The notes: generated from the letters alone by a model not told the origin. Counted from the stretch's first letter, positions 1 through 7,876 are shown. The stretch is 48,711 bases of DNA from Polyangium fumosum (GCF_005144585.1 NZ_SSMQ01000088.1:1-48711), one strand, 5' to 3'. Numbers and translations: made by a program.

Positions 1-20
1 CGGTTGGCAGGGTCGCTGCC

Positions 21-153
21 GGTCTTGACCGGGCCTGTTCGATGAACTGCGCGGAGCGCAGTTCATCGAGCCTGGGTCCAGCCCCTGGCTGGTCCGGGTG
101 CAGGGGCGGATAGCCCCTGCTGGGGCCTGGGGCAAAGCCCCAGCGAAGCGGCT
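21..153 (-). repeat. Multi-hairpin repeat, copy 1 (A type)
   Basis: This is a roughly 130-bp element read on the minus strand, with nine further copies in the window. It contains a perfect 14-bp stem (39-52 with 56-69, loop GGA), a CAGGGGC/GCCCCTG-type hairpin, and a terminal CTGGGGC/GCCCCAG hairpin ending at 153. The bases before 21 resemble the linker of the composite copies elsewhere, so this may be the right half of a composite cut by the window edge. It lies just downstream of the leftward ferritin-like gene, where it could also end transcription. Confidence 0.85.
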
Positions 154-164
154 TCGAGATGAGA

Positions 165-905
165 CTACGGCAGCCTCTCCGCGAGCCACCTCTCCCCTCG
201 GCTCGTATCGACCCCGAAGCGCCGTAGCCCTGGGAACACCACGAGGGACATCGTCTCGGAGAAGATCCGCCTTCGCTCGGCGCGATCCAGCGCGCCGAGG
301 CCGGAGAGCGCCTCCTGGGCCGGGTGCTCTGCCCAGGACGAGAAAAGCTCCTCGGAGATCGTGCCCGCGAGCATCGCCGGGAGCGAGGGGCCCACGACGT
401 CCATGGCGCCGCGCTCGTGCTCGGCCGCGAGGTGCGCCCACCCGAGCCGCGCGTGGTCGATCTCGTCGCGCAGGATCGATTGCATGGTTTCACGCACCAG
501 CGGATCGGTCGCACGCGCGACGAGCTCGCCGAGAAGCGCCGCGCTCAACGTCTCCGTCACGCACGACATCGCGACCACCTCATAAAGCAGCCGCTCCCGC
601 GGCCCGAGTCCGCCGGGCGTGACCCCGCGTGGAGCGGGCACGGCCCCGAGCTCGAAGGGCTTGCCCCCGAGCTCGCGCACGAGCCCCCCACATCGCTCCG
701 CGTGGCGCCGCTCGTCCTCGGCTGCCTCGCGGGCCATCGTCACCACGGGCGCCACGGCGTCGCACGCCGCGAGTTCGCCCGCGAGCCGCGTGAACCGCGC
801 GGCCGCTTCGAGCTCGGCGCGCGCGCGGTTCCGCCAGATCTGCGCCGCAGCTTCGCGCGCGGCCCGGGCCCCGACATCAGCCACCGCAGCAGCCTGCCCC
901 GGCAT
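165..905 (-). CDS. Ferritin-like di-iron domain protein
   Basis: A 246-residue, mostly helical, cytoplasmic protein with no signal peptide. The ferritin-like four-helix signature is visible: a Glu near residue 31-33, E65-x-x-H68 in DERRHAE, E118 in VTETL, and E148-x-x-H151 in DEIDHAR. Proteins with this pattern bind two irons and act as oxidases, hydroxylases or iron-handling proteins; the substrate cannot be read from the sequence. The start ATG (903-905) lies inside the end of the upstream lipoprotein gene, giving a 29-bp overlap, so the two are probably co-transcribed and perhaps translationally coupled. The multi-hairpin repeat at 21-153 follows the stop. The family call is firm; the function is open. 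Confidence 0.75.
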   Translation of the reverse strand: MPGQAAAVADVGARAAREAAAQIWRNRARAELEAAARFTRLAGELAACDAVAPVVTMAREAAEDERRHAERCGGLVRELGGKPFELGAVPAPRGVTPGGLGPRERLLYEVVAMSCVTETLSAALLGELVARATDPLVRETMQSILRDEIDHARLGWAHLAAEHERGAMDVVGPSLPAMLAGTISEELFSSWAEHPAQEALSGLGALDRAERRRIFSETMSLVVFPGLRRFGVDTSRGERWLAERLP

Positions 906-1314
906 TGCCCACCGCGCAGAATCCGTCGCAGCACGGCTCCGTATTCAGGCAATTCGCGGCCCAGCAGCACGGGCAGCCACAAGGATCGGACGGGTCGCCG
1001 GGGGGCTCCGAGCATTCGAGGTTGCTCGCGCCGCCCGCGCCGCCGCTCCCCGTCGTCGCGCCCTCCCCGCCCGCGCCGCCGCTCCCCGTCGTCGCGCCCT
1101 CCCCGCCCGCGCCGCCGCTCCCCGTCGTCGCGCCATTCCCTCCGCTTCCGCCCGCGCCATTCCCGCCGTTCCCGCCATTCCCGCCGTTCACGCTGCTCGC
1201 GCCCGCCGCGCCCCCGTCGCCGCCGTCTCCCCCCTCGCTCGCTTGGTGGCAAGCCGTGAGACCAAGCGCCGCGCCACCCAGGACCAGGACATTGAAGAGC
1301 TTTTCGATGTTCAT
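877..1314 (-). CDS. Gly-rich repeat lipoprotein with Cys-rich C-terminus
   Basis: About 145 residues. The N-terminus is a lipoprotein signal with lipobox LTAC (Cys22), followed by a low-complexity Gly/Ser/Thr/Ala spacer containing near-identical ATTGSGGAGGEG units, then a C-terminal Cys-rich knot (CGCPCC, PCCDGFC, GCCGG). Such proteins are common on the surface of Polyangiales, and the spacer probably lifts the Cys-rich head away from the membrane. I chose the ATG at 1314 rather than 1326 because GAGG sits six bases before it. The gene overlaps the ferritin-like gene by 29 bp and diverges from the LysR gene at 1459. The role is unknown; extracytoplasmic metal or redox handling together with the ferritin-like protein is only a guess. 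Confidence 0.6.
   Translation of the reverse strand: MNIEKLFNVLVLGGAALGLTACHQASEGGDGGDGGAAGASSVNGGNGGNGGNGAGGSGGNGATTGSGGAGGEGATTGSGGAGGEGATTGSGGAGGASNLECSEPPGDPSDPCGCPCCWAANCLNTEPCCDGFCAVGNAGAGCCGG
1031..1132. repeat. 36-bp in-frame tandem repeat (about 2.8 copies)
   Basis: Two complete 36-bp units (1061-1096 and 1097-1132) are identical, and a 30-bp partial unit precedes them. The unit is twelve codons, so copy-number changes keep the lipoprotein frame and only alter spacer length. Confidence 0.85.
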
Positions 1315-1428
1315 TGCATACCTCATGTCAAGCAGAACGGATCCAAACGGAATCCCGTGCGCCGCACGGGTCCACCGTTGGTTCTTCCTAAGATGCGGTG
1401 CATCGAATGTCCTGTGAATCGGATTGTT

Positions 1429-1460
1429 CGATACGGTATCGTTCGGAACGACCGAACGAT
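1429..1460. promoter_or_regulatory. Two overlapping dyads at the LysR gene start (likely operator)
   Basis: CGATAC-G-GTATCG (1429-1441) is immediately followed, with overlap, by the perfect dyad ATCGTTCGG-AACGA-CCGAACGAT (1438-1460). The right arm runs into the ATG of the LysR-type gene (1459-1461). The dyads lie in the 144-bp gap between two divergent genes, the usual place for a LysR autoregulatory site, so binding could control both the regulator and the lipoprotein/ferritin-like pair. Binding itself is inferred. Confidence 0.55.
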
Positions 1461-2388
1461 GATCGACACTCCTTCCCTCCGCCCCAGCGCCTCTCTCCCC
1501 GACCTCGAATCACTCCGTTGTTTCCTGGCCGCGGCGCGCCACCTGAGCTTCCGCGTCGCGGCGCGCGTGGTCGCGTTATCGCCCGCGGCGTTCAGCGATC
1601 GGATCCAGCGCCTCGAAGACACGCTCGGCGCGTCCTTGTTCGACCGCACGACCCGCCGCGTCGCGCTCACCGCCGCGGGCGAACGCCTCGTGCCGGAGGC
1701 GCAACGTTGCCTCGATCAGGCGCGCCGGTGCGGCGAGGTCGTGCTCCACGAAGACGGCGCGCCCATGCCTTACGAGCTCACGATCGGCACGCGCTTCGAG
1801 CTCGGCCTGAGCTGGCTCGTCCCGGCGCTCGACGCGCTCGACGCGGCGCGCCCCGAGCGCAGGCTCCACCTCTCGTTCGGCGATACGCCGGAGCTCGTCC
1901 GGCAAGTGCAGCGCGACGGGATCGACGCCTTCATTTCGAGCGCGCGGCTCTCGGACGCAGGGTTTTCCTACGCGCGCCTGCACGAGGAGAGGTACGTCTT
2001 CGTGGGGCAACGAGAGCTGCTCGCGGCTCGCCCCCTCGCGTGTCGAGAAGATTGCGCCGCGCACACGCTCCTCGATACGCACCGCGACCTGCCGCTCTTC
2101 CGCTATTTCCTCGACGCCCGCCCGGGGAGCGAGGATTGGGCCTTTCGACGCGTAGAATACCTCGGCACGATAGGCGCCGTGCGGCTGCGCGCCCTCGCGG
2201 GCGCGGGGGTCGCCGTGCTGCCACAGTATTTCGTCGAGGGGGATCTTCGCCGGGGCCGGCTCGTGCCAATCTTGCCGAAGGTGAAGCTGCCGATCGACTG
2301 GTTCCGGCTCGTCTGGCGCGAGGGGCACCCACGGGAGGTGGCGCTCCGCAAGCTGGCCGAGGATCTCGTCGCGCACCCGCTCCGGTGA
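1459..2388 (+). CDS. LysR-family transcriptional regulator
   Basis: About 309 residues, the normal length for the family. The N-terminal winged helix-turn-helix is clear (LESLRCFLAAARHLSF, then SPAAFSDRIQRLEDTLG and LFDRTTRRVALTAAG at about residues 15-75). A periplasmic-binding-like effector domain follows, with a FELGLSWLVP start and a G-AGVAVLPQYFVE segment typical of the second lobe. The reading frame is open well upstream, but homology begins at MIDTPSL, so ATG 1459 is chosen; no clear Shine-Dalgarno precedes it and the start lies in a palindrome. It is divergent from the lipoprotein/ferritin-like pair, which is its most likely target. The ligand is unknown. Confidence 0.85.
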   Translation: MIDTPSLRPSASLPDLESLRCFLAAARHLSFRVAARVVALSPAAFSDRIQRLEDTLGASLFDRTTRRVALTAAGERLVPEAQRCLDQARRCGEVVLHEDGAPMPYELTIGTRFELGLSWLVPALDALDAARPERRLHLSFGDTPELVRQVQRDGIDAFISSARLSDAGFSYARLHEERYVFVGQRELLAARPLACREDCAAHTLLDTHRDLPLFRYFLDARPGSEDWAFRRVEYLGTIGAVRLRALAGAGVAVLPQYFVEGDLRRGRLVPILPKVKLPIDWFRLVWREGHPREVALRKLAEDLVAHPLR

Positions 2389-2454
2389 CGCCGCGCGAAA
2401 ACGTCACGCGGACGCCGCTTGACCTTTTCTTCGCGCGGCCGTAGGGGTGCGCGC

Positions 2455-2697
2455 ATGTCGCAATTCGCCGTGCTACGGCATTCTTGGTTCCGGCCCATGG
2501 CCGCCGGAGCCCTCGTGACGGTGGCCGCTTCGTGTGGCGCCGATTCCCTCCCTGATTCCCCGTCCGAGCCTTCTTCGGCGTCACCGGCGCATGCCACGTC
2601 GACCGAGATGCCGAAGGATCTCCGCGCGGCCTACATTCACGCCGTGCAGTCGGGCGCCCCGGAGGCCTATGGCGCGCTTGTGACGGCGCGGCGGTGA
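2455..2697 (+). pseudogene. N-terminal fragment of a surface lipoprotein
   Basis: Eighty codons starting at ATG 2455 encode a lipoprotein signal (ALVTVAASC) and then a segment LRAAYIHAVQSGAPEAY. From memory, this resembles the start of large FG-GAP/integrin-like repeat surface proteins of Polyangiales, in which hundreds of residues follow; here a TGA at 2695-2697 stops translation. The next frame continues with a Cys-rich segment typical of the interior of such proteins. I read this as the 5' remnant of a much longer gene that lost its middle, although an 80-residue lipoprotein could still be made. Confidence 0.5.
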
Positions 2698-2880
2698 AAT
2701 GTCCTGCCGATGCCGCCATGCCGGACGGGACGGCGTGTGAAGACGGCGATGCGTGCACGGAGGGCGATTCGTGCCAGCTCAGCGCCTGTACGTCGGGCGC
2801 CACCGATCCGAGCTGCGGAAGCGGCGGCGCAGGCGGAAGCGGCGGCGCGGGCGGCAGCGGCAGCGGCAAGAGACATCTGA
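2698..2880 (+). pseudogene. Out-of-frame Cys-rich and Gly-rich remnant
   Basis: Shifted by one frame from the preceding fragment, this stretch reads PDGTACEDGDACTEGDSCQ and then a Gly/Ser/Ala-rich run, a typical myxobacterial Cys-rich module plus linker. Translation could restart at a GTG at 2694 that overlaps the upstream stop, but the product would begin in mid-domain. Beyond about 2880 the frame turns into Arg/Ser-rich nonsense, and the 160 bp up to 3037 (with short gactcccgc repeats) hold nothing recognisable. It probably belongs to the same broken gene as 2455-2697 and the tail at 4955-5227. Confidence 0.5.
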
Positions 2881-3037
2881 TTGTGTATCGCTCCCGCGAC
2901 TCCCGCGACTCCCGCGGCTCCCGCCGATCCGGTCACCGTCATGGGACGCTCGGTTCCCGGGCGCATCGCGAGCCCCCTGGCTGGTTTTCCGTTGCCGCCG
3001 AGCCGATGAATGTGCAACTCCGTACACCATGCAAGCA

Positions 3038-4027
3038 ATGACGAGAGTCCGCTCGGCCATGCTGGGCGTGCTGGTGTGGGGCTTGGGTGGGGCGGGGGTG
3101 ACGGGGGCGTGCGGTTCAAAGGAGCCGGGGTCTCTCCCATCGTGCCCGACGCAACCCGATACCCCGACGGATACGAAGGCCCAATGCTCGACGTCCATGG
3201 GAGATGCGTGCATGCGTTATCGCATCCAGCTCCTGGGCAATCCGAGCACGGACATCGCGCTGCGCGAGAAGTATATCGCCGCGTTCAGGAGCGCTTGTTA
3301 CATGTCCGAGGGCCCGACCCCCACGTTCAACTGCTTCTACGAGACCCCTCAGAAAGCGTGCGACGATGGCGTGCGGGTCCCAGAGGTCTTCGGAGCGGCG
3401 CCCTACGACAAGAACTACCCGGCGTGCGAGCGTATCCCCGGCACGGAGAACTACTTTCGCCAGGTCGGGCCGGACCCCGCGATCCACATCGTCATCAGCT
3501 ATGAGCCCGCGCCAAGGCAGACGCCGCTCGTCGACGTCGACGGCGTGCCGACGGAGGTGAGCGGGCCGTATCGCGACTTGCCCGAGCCGCCCACGGTCGG
3601 ACCGGGGCATAAGTTCAACAACTGTGACAGCGGCGTGCTTGCCGCCGATGGCACGTCGCTCTTGCAGCACGAGTATATTCTCCAGGTCAACCGCAAAGCG
3701 CATGGCGGCGAGATCCACTCCGATCTCGCGGGCTTCAAGTGGACTTGCACGGTGTACAACGCGAACTGCGAGGAAGTGTCCGCAGAGTGCGAGGAACCGC
3801 TCGTGCTCCACGATCCAAAGAGCAAAACTCCGCCCTTTGACCCAGGCTTGAGGGCAGAGGTGAACCACGTCGTGCCCAGGAAGGACCAGCGCAGTTGCGA
3901 CTGGGGCACGAACTCGAACAAGAACGCGGCGGTCATCTCGAGGGCGCTCAACGAGTGGCTTTCAAACAACAACCCGCCGGTCGAGGAGGTACAACGGGTC
4001 AACGCCGCGAAAGCGTACACGCCGTGA
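3038..4027 (+). CDS. Secreted HNH-like nuclease-fold protein (putative)
   Basis: About 329 residues. A hydrophobic signal segment (residues 7-24) ends at VTGAC, so the protein is exported and perhaps lipid-anchored, although the Thr at -3 is a weak lipobox. The body is Cys-rich, suggesting disulfides. The last 60 residues carry EVNHVVPRKD (H277) and then GTNSNKNAAVISRALN, the His-plus-Asn arrangement of HNH/endonuclease-VII-like folds seen in many secreted toxins. ATG 3029 (MQAMTRV) is an alternative start. Base composition is less GC-rich than that of neighbours, and the gene lies between two halves of a broken surface-protein gene. The nuclease assignment rests on the C-terminal motif only. 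Confidence 0.55.
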   Translation: MTRVRSAMLGVLVWGLGGAGVTGACGSKEPGSLPSCPTQPDTPTDTKAQCSTSMGDACMRYRIQLLGNPSTDIALREKYIAAFRSACYMSEGPTPTFNCFYETPQKACDDGVRVPEVFGAAPYDKNYPACERIPGTENYFRQVGPDPAIHIVISYEPAPRQTPLVDVDGVPTEVSGPYRDLPEPPTVGPGHKFNNCDSGVLAADGTSLLQHEYILQVNRKAHGGEIHSDLAGFKWTCTVYNANCEEVSAECEEPLVLHDPKSKTPPFDPGLRAEVNHVVPRKDQRSCDWGTNSNKNAAVISRALNEWLSNNNPPVEEVQRVNAAKAYTP

Positions 4028-4032
4028 CGCGC

Positions 4033-4058
4033 CCACGTTGACGCCCGGACAAACGTGG
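4033..4058. terminator. Hairpin between the HNH-like gene and its partner
   Basis: CCACGTT (4033-4039) pairs with AACGTGG (4052-4058) across a 12-base loop in the 45-bp gap between two co-oriented genes. No U-tract follows, so it may weaken read-through or act as an operator rather than be a full terminator. Confidence 0.3.
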
Positions 4059-4072
4059 TCTAGGCGAGGCAC

Positions 4073-4954
4073 ATGGTCCTACGCAACCATCCCCGCGGAC
4101 GCCTCGCCTTCGACCGCGGCGCCATCGTGCGCGCCGCGCTGCGCGCCTACGTGGAAAGCCTCGTCGCAGCACTGGGGAGCGGTCTGGCGTATCCCGTCTG
4201 CGACTACTCGAGCTGGACGGGAGACGTGCATCGAGGAGCCTTGCGGACCGACAGCGGATGTGGCGACGAAGATGTCGTGGCCTGGACCGAGGCGGGCGTC
4301 GTTGGTCTCGCGTACGAGAAGGGGTTTGGCCCGATTGCTAGGCTCGGCCTGACGCCTGACACAGTGACGGGTGGCCCAGAGGATGTGCGCCCGGCTGTGC
4401 CGGGGCTCCCCGCTGAGCTGGAGCCAGCCTTTCAGTTGGCCGCCGGCATGCTCTCCGCGCGCAGCGATGTGTACAAGGGGAAGTTACCGAACAAGAAAAT
4501 GTATACGGAGAGGTTGGCCGGGGTCGGCTTTTGGCTCCACGGCGATCGCGTCGCGGGCACGCTCTTCGACGACCCGAAATGCCCGGGCGCCGAGCGACTC
4601 GTCCCCTGGGGCATGCTCCAAAACGGTCGCCTCCCCTTCTGCTTACTGGGGGAACTTGCCGCGAAAGCAGCGGAGCGCGCCCGAACGAAAGACGCACCCA
4701 TCCACGCGATCATCGACGCGGTGGTCGATCGGCGGTTGCAGGGCCCCACGGAATTCACGACCGACGAGATCGCAACGCTGATCCCCAAGCCGCCCGATCC
4801 GAAGCAACTGCTCGGCGTTCAACGGCTCCTGCAAAAGGTGGGCATCACCTGGCCCGGCTCGCCCGAGCTTCCCCCCGAGGAGCGGCCGCCGGGACCACGC
4901 ATCAACCCCTTCACAGGAACGCCCATGCCGGAGCCGAAGCGTCCCGACAAGTGA
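4073..4954 (+). CDS. Unknown protein, possible immunity partner
   Basis: A 293-residue protein I do not recognise. It has no signal peptide or membrane segment, so it should be cytoplasmic. A conserved-looking core spans CDYSSWTGDVHRG to SDVYKGKLPNKKMYTERL, followed by a helical region and a Pro-rich tail. It starts 45 bp after the HNH-like gene in the same orientation and shares its lower GC content, which is how a toxin/immunity pair would look; that role is inferred from context only. An oddity is that after its TGA (4952-4954) the same frame stays open to a MYXO-CTERM-like sorting tail ending at 5227, so the stop may be a nonsense mutation or the tail may be a fused remnant. Confidence 0.55.
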   Translation: MVLRNHPRGRLAFDRGAIVRAALRAYVESLVAALGSGLAYPVCDYSSWTGDVHRGALRTDSGCGDEDVVAWTEAGVVGLAYEKGFGPIARLGLTPDTVTGGPEDVRPAVPGLPAELEPAFQLAAGMLSARSDVYKGKLPNKKMYTERLAGVGFWLHGDRVAGTLFDDPKCPGAERLVPWGMLQNGRLPFCLLGELAAKAAERARTKDAPIHAIIDAVVDRRLQGPTEFTTDEIATLIPKPPDPKQLLGVQRLLQKVGITWPGSPELPPEERPPGPRINPFTGTPMPEPKRPDK

Positions 4955-5227
4955 CGGCGCAAGCATCCGCGGATCAAGAAGCCTCGACGCAAAGCGGAAG
5001 CGGCGGCGGAAACCGAAGCGGTTGCGGGAGCGGGTTTGGCAAGCGGCGGCGCGGGCGGCGCGGGCGGCAGCGGTGGCTCGCCTTCGACGCCGGGCCCCAC
5101 CCAAGAGGGCGGTTGCACGTGCTCGGCGGCAGGAGATTCCACCTCCACGGGAATGGAATCCGTCGCCCTTCCCATGGCCGGACTCCTCCTCGCCCTCGCG
5201 CGCGGCCGTCGCCGGATGCGACGCTGA
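4955..5227 (+). pseudogene. Detached Gly-rich linker and MYXO-CTERM-like tail
   Basis: In frame with the preceding gene but after its stop, this stretch encodes a basic segment, an Ala/Gly-rich linker (ASGGAGGAGGSGG), a Cys pair in GGCTCSAAG, a hydrophobic segment (LPMAGLLLALA) and an Arg-rich end (RGRRRMRR). This is the layout of MYXO-CTERM cell-surface sorting signals, which normally end long Sec-exported proteins. No start codon with a signal peptide lies in the same open stretch. It is best read as the 3' end of the surface-protein gene whose 5' end lies at 2455. Confidence 0.6.
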
Positions 5228-5318
5228 CCACGCGAACCCGCGAGACCACGGCCTCTCCATAGAAGGCGGCTCCCGCGTCCGCGGCGGTCTGCGCGTCTCC
5301 GAACGTCAAAACCCCCTC

Positions 5319-5586
5319 GCGTCACCGTGACGCGCGCCCATTCGAGCCTTCGAACACCCGCGCGTCACCGTCTCCTCCGGGTCTCCAAACGTTCGATCCC
5401 CCACGCGTCACCGTGACGCGCGCCCGTTCGAGCCTTCGAACACCCTCGCGTCACCGTCTCCCGCGGGTCTCCAAACGTTCGAGCACCCCCGCGTCACCGT
5501 GACGCGCGCCCGTTCGAGCCTTCGAACACCCTCGCGTCACGTTCTCCGACGCCCCTTCCAACGTTCGAACCCCCTCGCGTGCCCAC
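5319..5586. repeat. 43-bp phased repeat array upstream of the T6SS operon
   Basis: GCGTCAC-type boxes start at 5319, 5362, 5405, 5448, 5491 and 5534, with a last GCGT at 5577, always exactly 43 bp apart. Units alternate between two versions (86-bp higher-order period): one has the dyad GCGTCAC-C-GTGACGC and a TTCGAGCCTTCGAA segment, the other GCGTCACCGTCTC and AAACGTTCGA. A degenerate unit precedes 5319. The period is not a multiple of three, so this is not coding. The whole 5228-5778 gap holds no gene. Its right end (5587-5778) is the probable leader and promoter region of vgrG, where I see no confident promoter. Confidence 0.85.
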
Positions 5587-5778
5587 AACCTGCTCCCTGT
5601 CGGCCCCGCGAGGACACGACGACGAAGTCGACCCTCGGGTTGGTTTGAGCAGCAACATGTACACAAACCTGACAGCCGCCTCGCCGCGCGGGCTCGCTTT
5701 GTTGGGCGCAAACGCGCACGATCCTGCTTTACAGGCAAATCTGAGCCTTGGTAACCTCGCCGCCGAGGTGTCGCGCGC

Positions 5779-7863
5779 ATGGCTATCTTGGAGCTGTCAT
5801 TTGCTTGCGGGGAAAGCTCCCTCTCGGTCCGGCGCTTCTCGGTCCACGAGTCCGTCTCGGGCCTGTTCACGGTCTCCGTCTGGGCGCGCTCCGAGAGCCC
5901 GAGCATCGATCTCGAAGCGATCATCGGGCAACCCGCCTCCCTCCGGGTGGTGAGCGGGTATCTCTTCGCGCGGCTCGGCGGGGCGCGGCTCTGGACCGGC
6001 ATCGTGAGCTCGATCGAGCAAGTGCAGGCCGTGCAGCCGGGGTCGGGGGCGCACGAGCTCTCGACCTACTCGCTGCGCATCGTCCCGGGCCTGTGGACGC
6101 TCACGCAGCGCCGCAACTACCGCATCTTCCAGCACCTCTCGGCCCCCGACATCATCGACGAGCTGCTCGGCGACTGGGGCGTCGAGCGGATCTGGCAGAT
6201 CGATCGGGGCAAGTACCCGAAGCTCGAATATCGCGTCCAGTACGGCGAGAGTGATTTCGCGTTCTTCAGCCGCATGCTCGAAGAGGCCGGAATCGCCTAC
6301 ACCTTCCCGGACGACGACGCGAAGGGCTCGAACCTCACGCTCTCGGACAAGCTCGAATCCAACGCCCCGCGCCCGGGCGGCGCCCTCCCCTACGTGGACA
6401 ACCCGAACCAGGAAGCCGAGAAGGAGTTCGTCTCCTCCGTCCGCCTGTCCTACGGGCTGCGCCCCGGCGCGCACACGATCCGCGACCACGACTTCCGCAA
6501 CCCCTCGTTCGAGCTCTTCGGCGAGGCGCCCAAGGCCTCCGGGCCCGAGGCGAAATACGAGCAGTACCATTACGAGCCCGGCGGATTCCTGGTCGAGGGC
6601 GGCAAGGGCGGCGACACGCCCGTCGCGGATGACAAAGGCGTCGCGCGGCACGAGCAAAACTTCGGCAAGGGGCGCGCGGGGCGGATGCTCGGCGGCGCGC
6701 GGGCCGACAGGCGCGTGGTCTCGTTCGACACGAACACGATCGATCTCTGGCCCGGCCAGATCATCTCGATCGACAGGCACCCGCACGGCGATCTCTCGGA
6801 GTCGACGAAGCTCCTCGTGACGGAGTTTTCCGTGGAAGGCACGCCCGAGGGCGAGTGGAGCATGTCGGGGCAAGCGGTCTTCACGGAGGCGCCCTACCGG
6901 CCGGCGCAACGGACGACGAAGCCGCGGGTCGAGGGCGTGCAGAGCGCGCGTGTCGTCGGGCCGAAGGGCCAGGAGATCCACACCGACGAGTTTGGCCGGG
7001 TCCGCGTCCAGTTCCCCTGGGATCGCGAGGGCCACTACGACGACAACAGCTCCTGCTGGATCCGCGTGAGCCAGGGTTGGGCCGGGACCGGGTATGGCAT
7101 GATCGTGCTGCCGCGCATCGGGCAGGAGGTGATGGTCGGGTTCCTCGAAGGCGACCCGGACCAGCCGATCATCGTGGGCCGCGTCTACAACGCGAAGCAG
7201 GCCGTGCCGTACAAGCTGCCGGATCACAAGACGCGCAGCACGTGGAAGAGCGATACGTCGACCGGCTCCGAAGGCTTCAACGAGATCATGTTCGAGGATT
7301 CGAAGGGCGGCGAGCTCGTCTACGAGCAGGCCCAGAAGAACCGGCGAAGGCTCGTGAAGAATGACGAGACGATCACGATCGGCCAGGATCGGCAGAAGCT
7401 CGTCAAGAACGACGAGCAGGACAAGACGCTCGGCTTCCTCAAGGTCTTCGTCGGTCGCGACCAGGACATCGTCATCAAGCAGAACAAGCGCGAGCGTGTC
7501 GAGGGCGACTCGCACCTGCGCGTGTTCGGCAAGCGCAACCAGCGCATCGAGGGCAAACAATCCCTGACGGTGAAGGGCGACCGGCACGAGCTCGTCGGCA
7601 AGAGCTACGCGATCGGCGTGAGCGATGAAATCCACCTGCAGGGCGGCACGGCCGTCGTGATCGAGGCGGGCCAGGACCTGACGATCAAGGGCCCGGGCGG
7701 GTTTGTCCGCATCGATCAAAGCGGCGTGACCATTCGCGGCAAGGTCGTGCGGATCAACAGCGGCGGGTCGCCGGGCAGCGGCAAGGGCTCGAGCCCCGAC
7801 GAGCCGGAAGCCGCGGTCGAGGCCGAGGTGGACGACGTCAGCGTGACGCTGATCGGGCAATAG
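5779..7863 (+). CDS. vgrG: Type VI secretion spike protein VgrG (first copy)
   Basis: A 694-residue VgrG/TssI, the trimeric spike tip of the T6SS. The N-terminal part is gp27-like (SVRRFSVHESVSGLF through ILPQR-type barrel segments and FEEAGIAY-like motifs). The gp5 OB region shows EIHTDEFGRVRVQFPWDREG, SCWIRVSQ, GMIVLPRIGQEVMVGF and PIIVGRVYN at about residues 395-470. The C-terminal beta-needle follows (DUF2345-like repeats, about 500-680), ending in a short acidic tail without an effector domain. GAGG lies eight bases before ATG 5779. It begins a six-gene operon, and the second vgrG is a clear paralogue. Effectors are likely carried through the PAAR protein or the second spike. Confidence 0.95.
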   Translation: MAILELSFACGESSLSVRRFSVHESVSGLFTVSVWARSESPSIDLEAIIGQPASLRVVSGYLFARLGGARLWTGIVSSIEQVQAVQPGSGAHELSTYSLRIVPGLWTLTQRRNYRIFQHLSAPDIIDELLGDWGVERIWQIDRGKYPKLEYRVQYGESDFAFFSRMLEEAGIAYTFPDDDAKGSNLTLSDKLESNAPRPGGALPYVDNPNQEAEKEFVSSVRLSYGLRPGAHTIRDHDFRNPSFELFGEAPKASGPEAKYEQYHYEPGGFLVEGGKGGDTPVADDKGVARHEQNFGKGRAGRMLGGARADRRVVSFDTNTIDLWPGQIISIDRHPHGDLSESTKLLVTEFSVEGTPEGEWSMSGQAVFTEAPYRPAQRTTKPRVEGVQSARVVGPKGQEIHTDEFGRVRVQFPWDREGHYDDNSSCWIRVSQGWAGTGYGMIVLPRIGQEVMVGFLEGDPDQPIIVGRVYNAKQAVPYKLPDHKTRSTWKSDTSTGSEGFNEIMFEDSKGGELVYEQAQKNRRRLVKNDETITIGQDRQKLVKNDEQDKTLGFLKVFVGRDQDIVIKQNKRERVEGDSHLRVFGKRNQRIEGKQSLTVKGDRHELVGKSYAIGVSDEIHLQGGTAVVIEAGQDLTIKGPGGFVRIDQSGVTIRGKVVRINSGGSPGSGKGSSPDEPEAAVEAEVDDVSVTLIGQ

Positions 7864-7876
7864 GAGGAGAAGGACC

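Noticed and set aside
5590-5778. A sigma-54 promoter before the first vgrG
   Set aside because: I found no TGGCAC-N5-TTGC match with the GG/GC dinucleotides at correct spacing.
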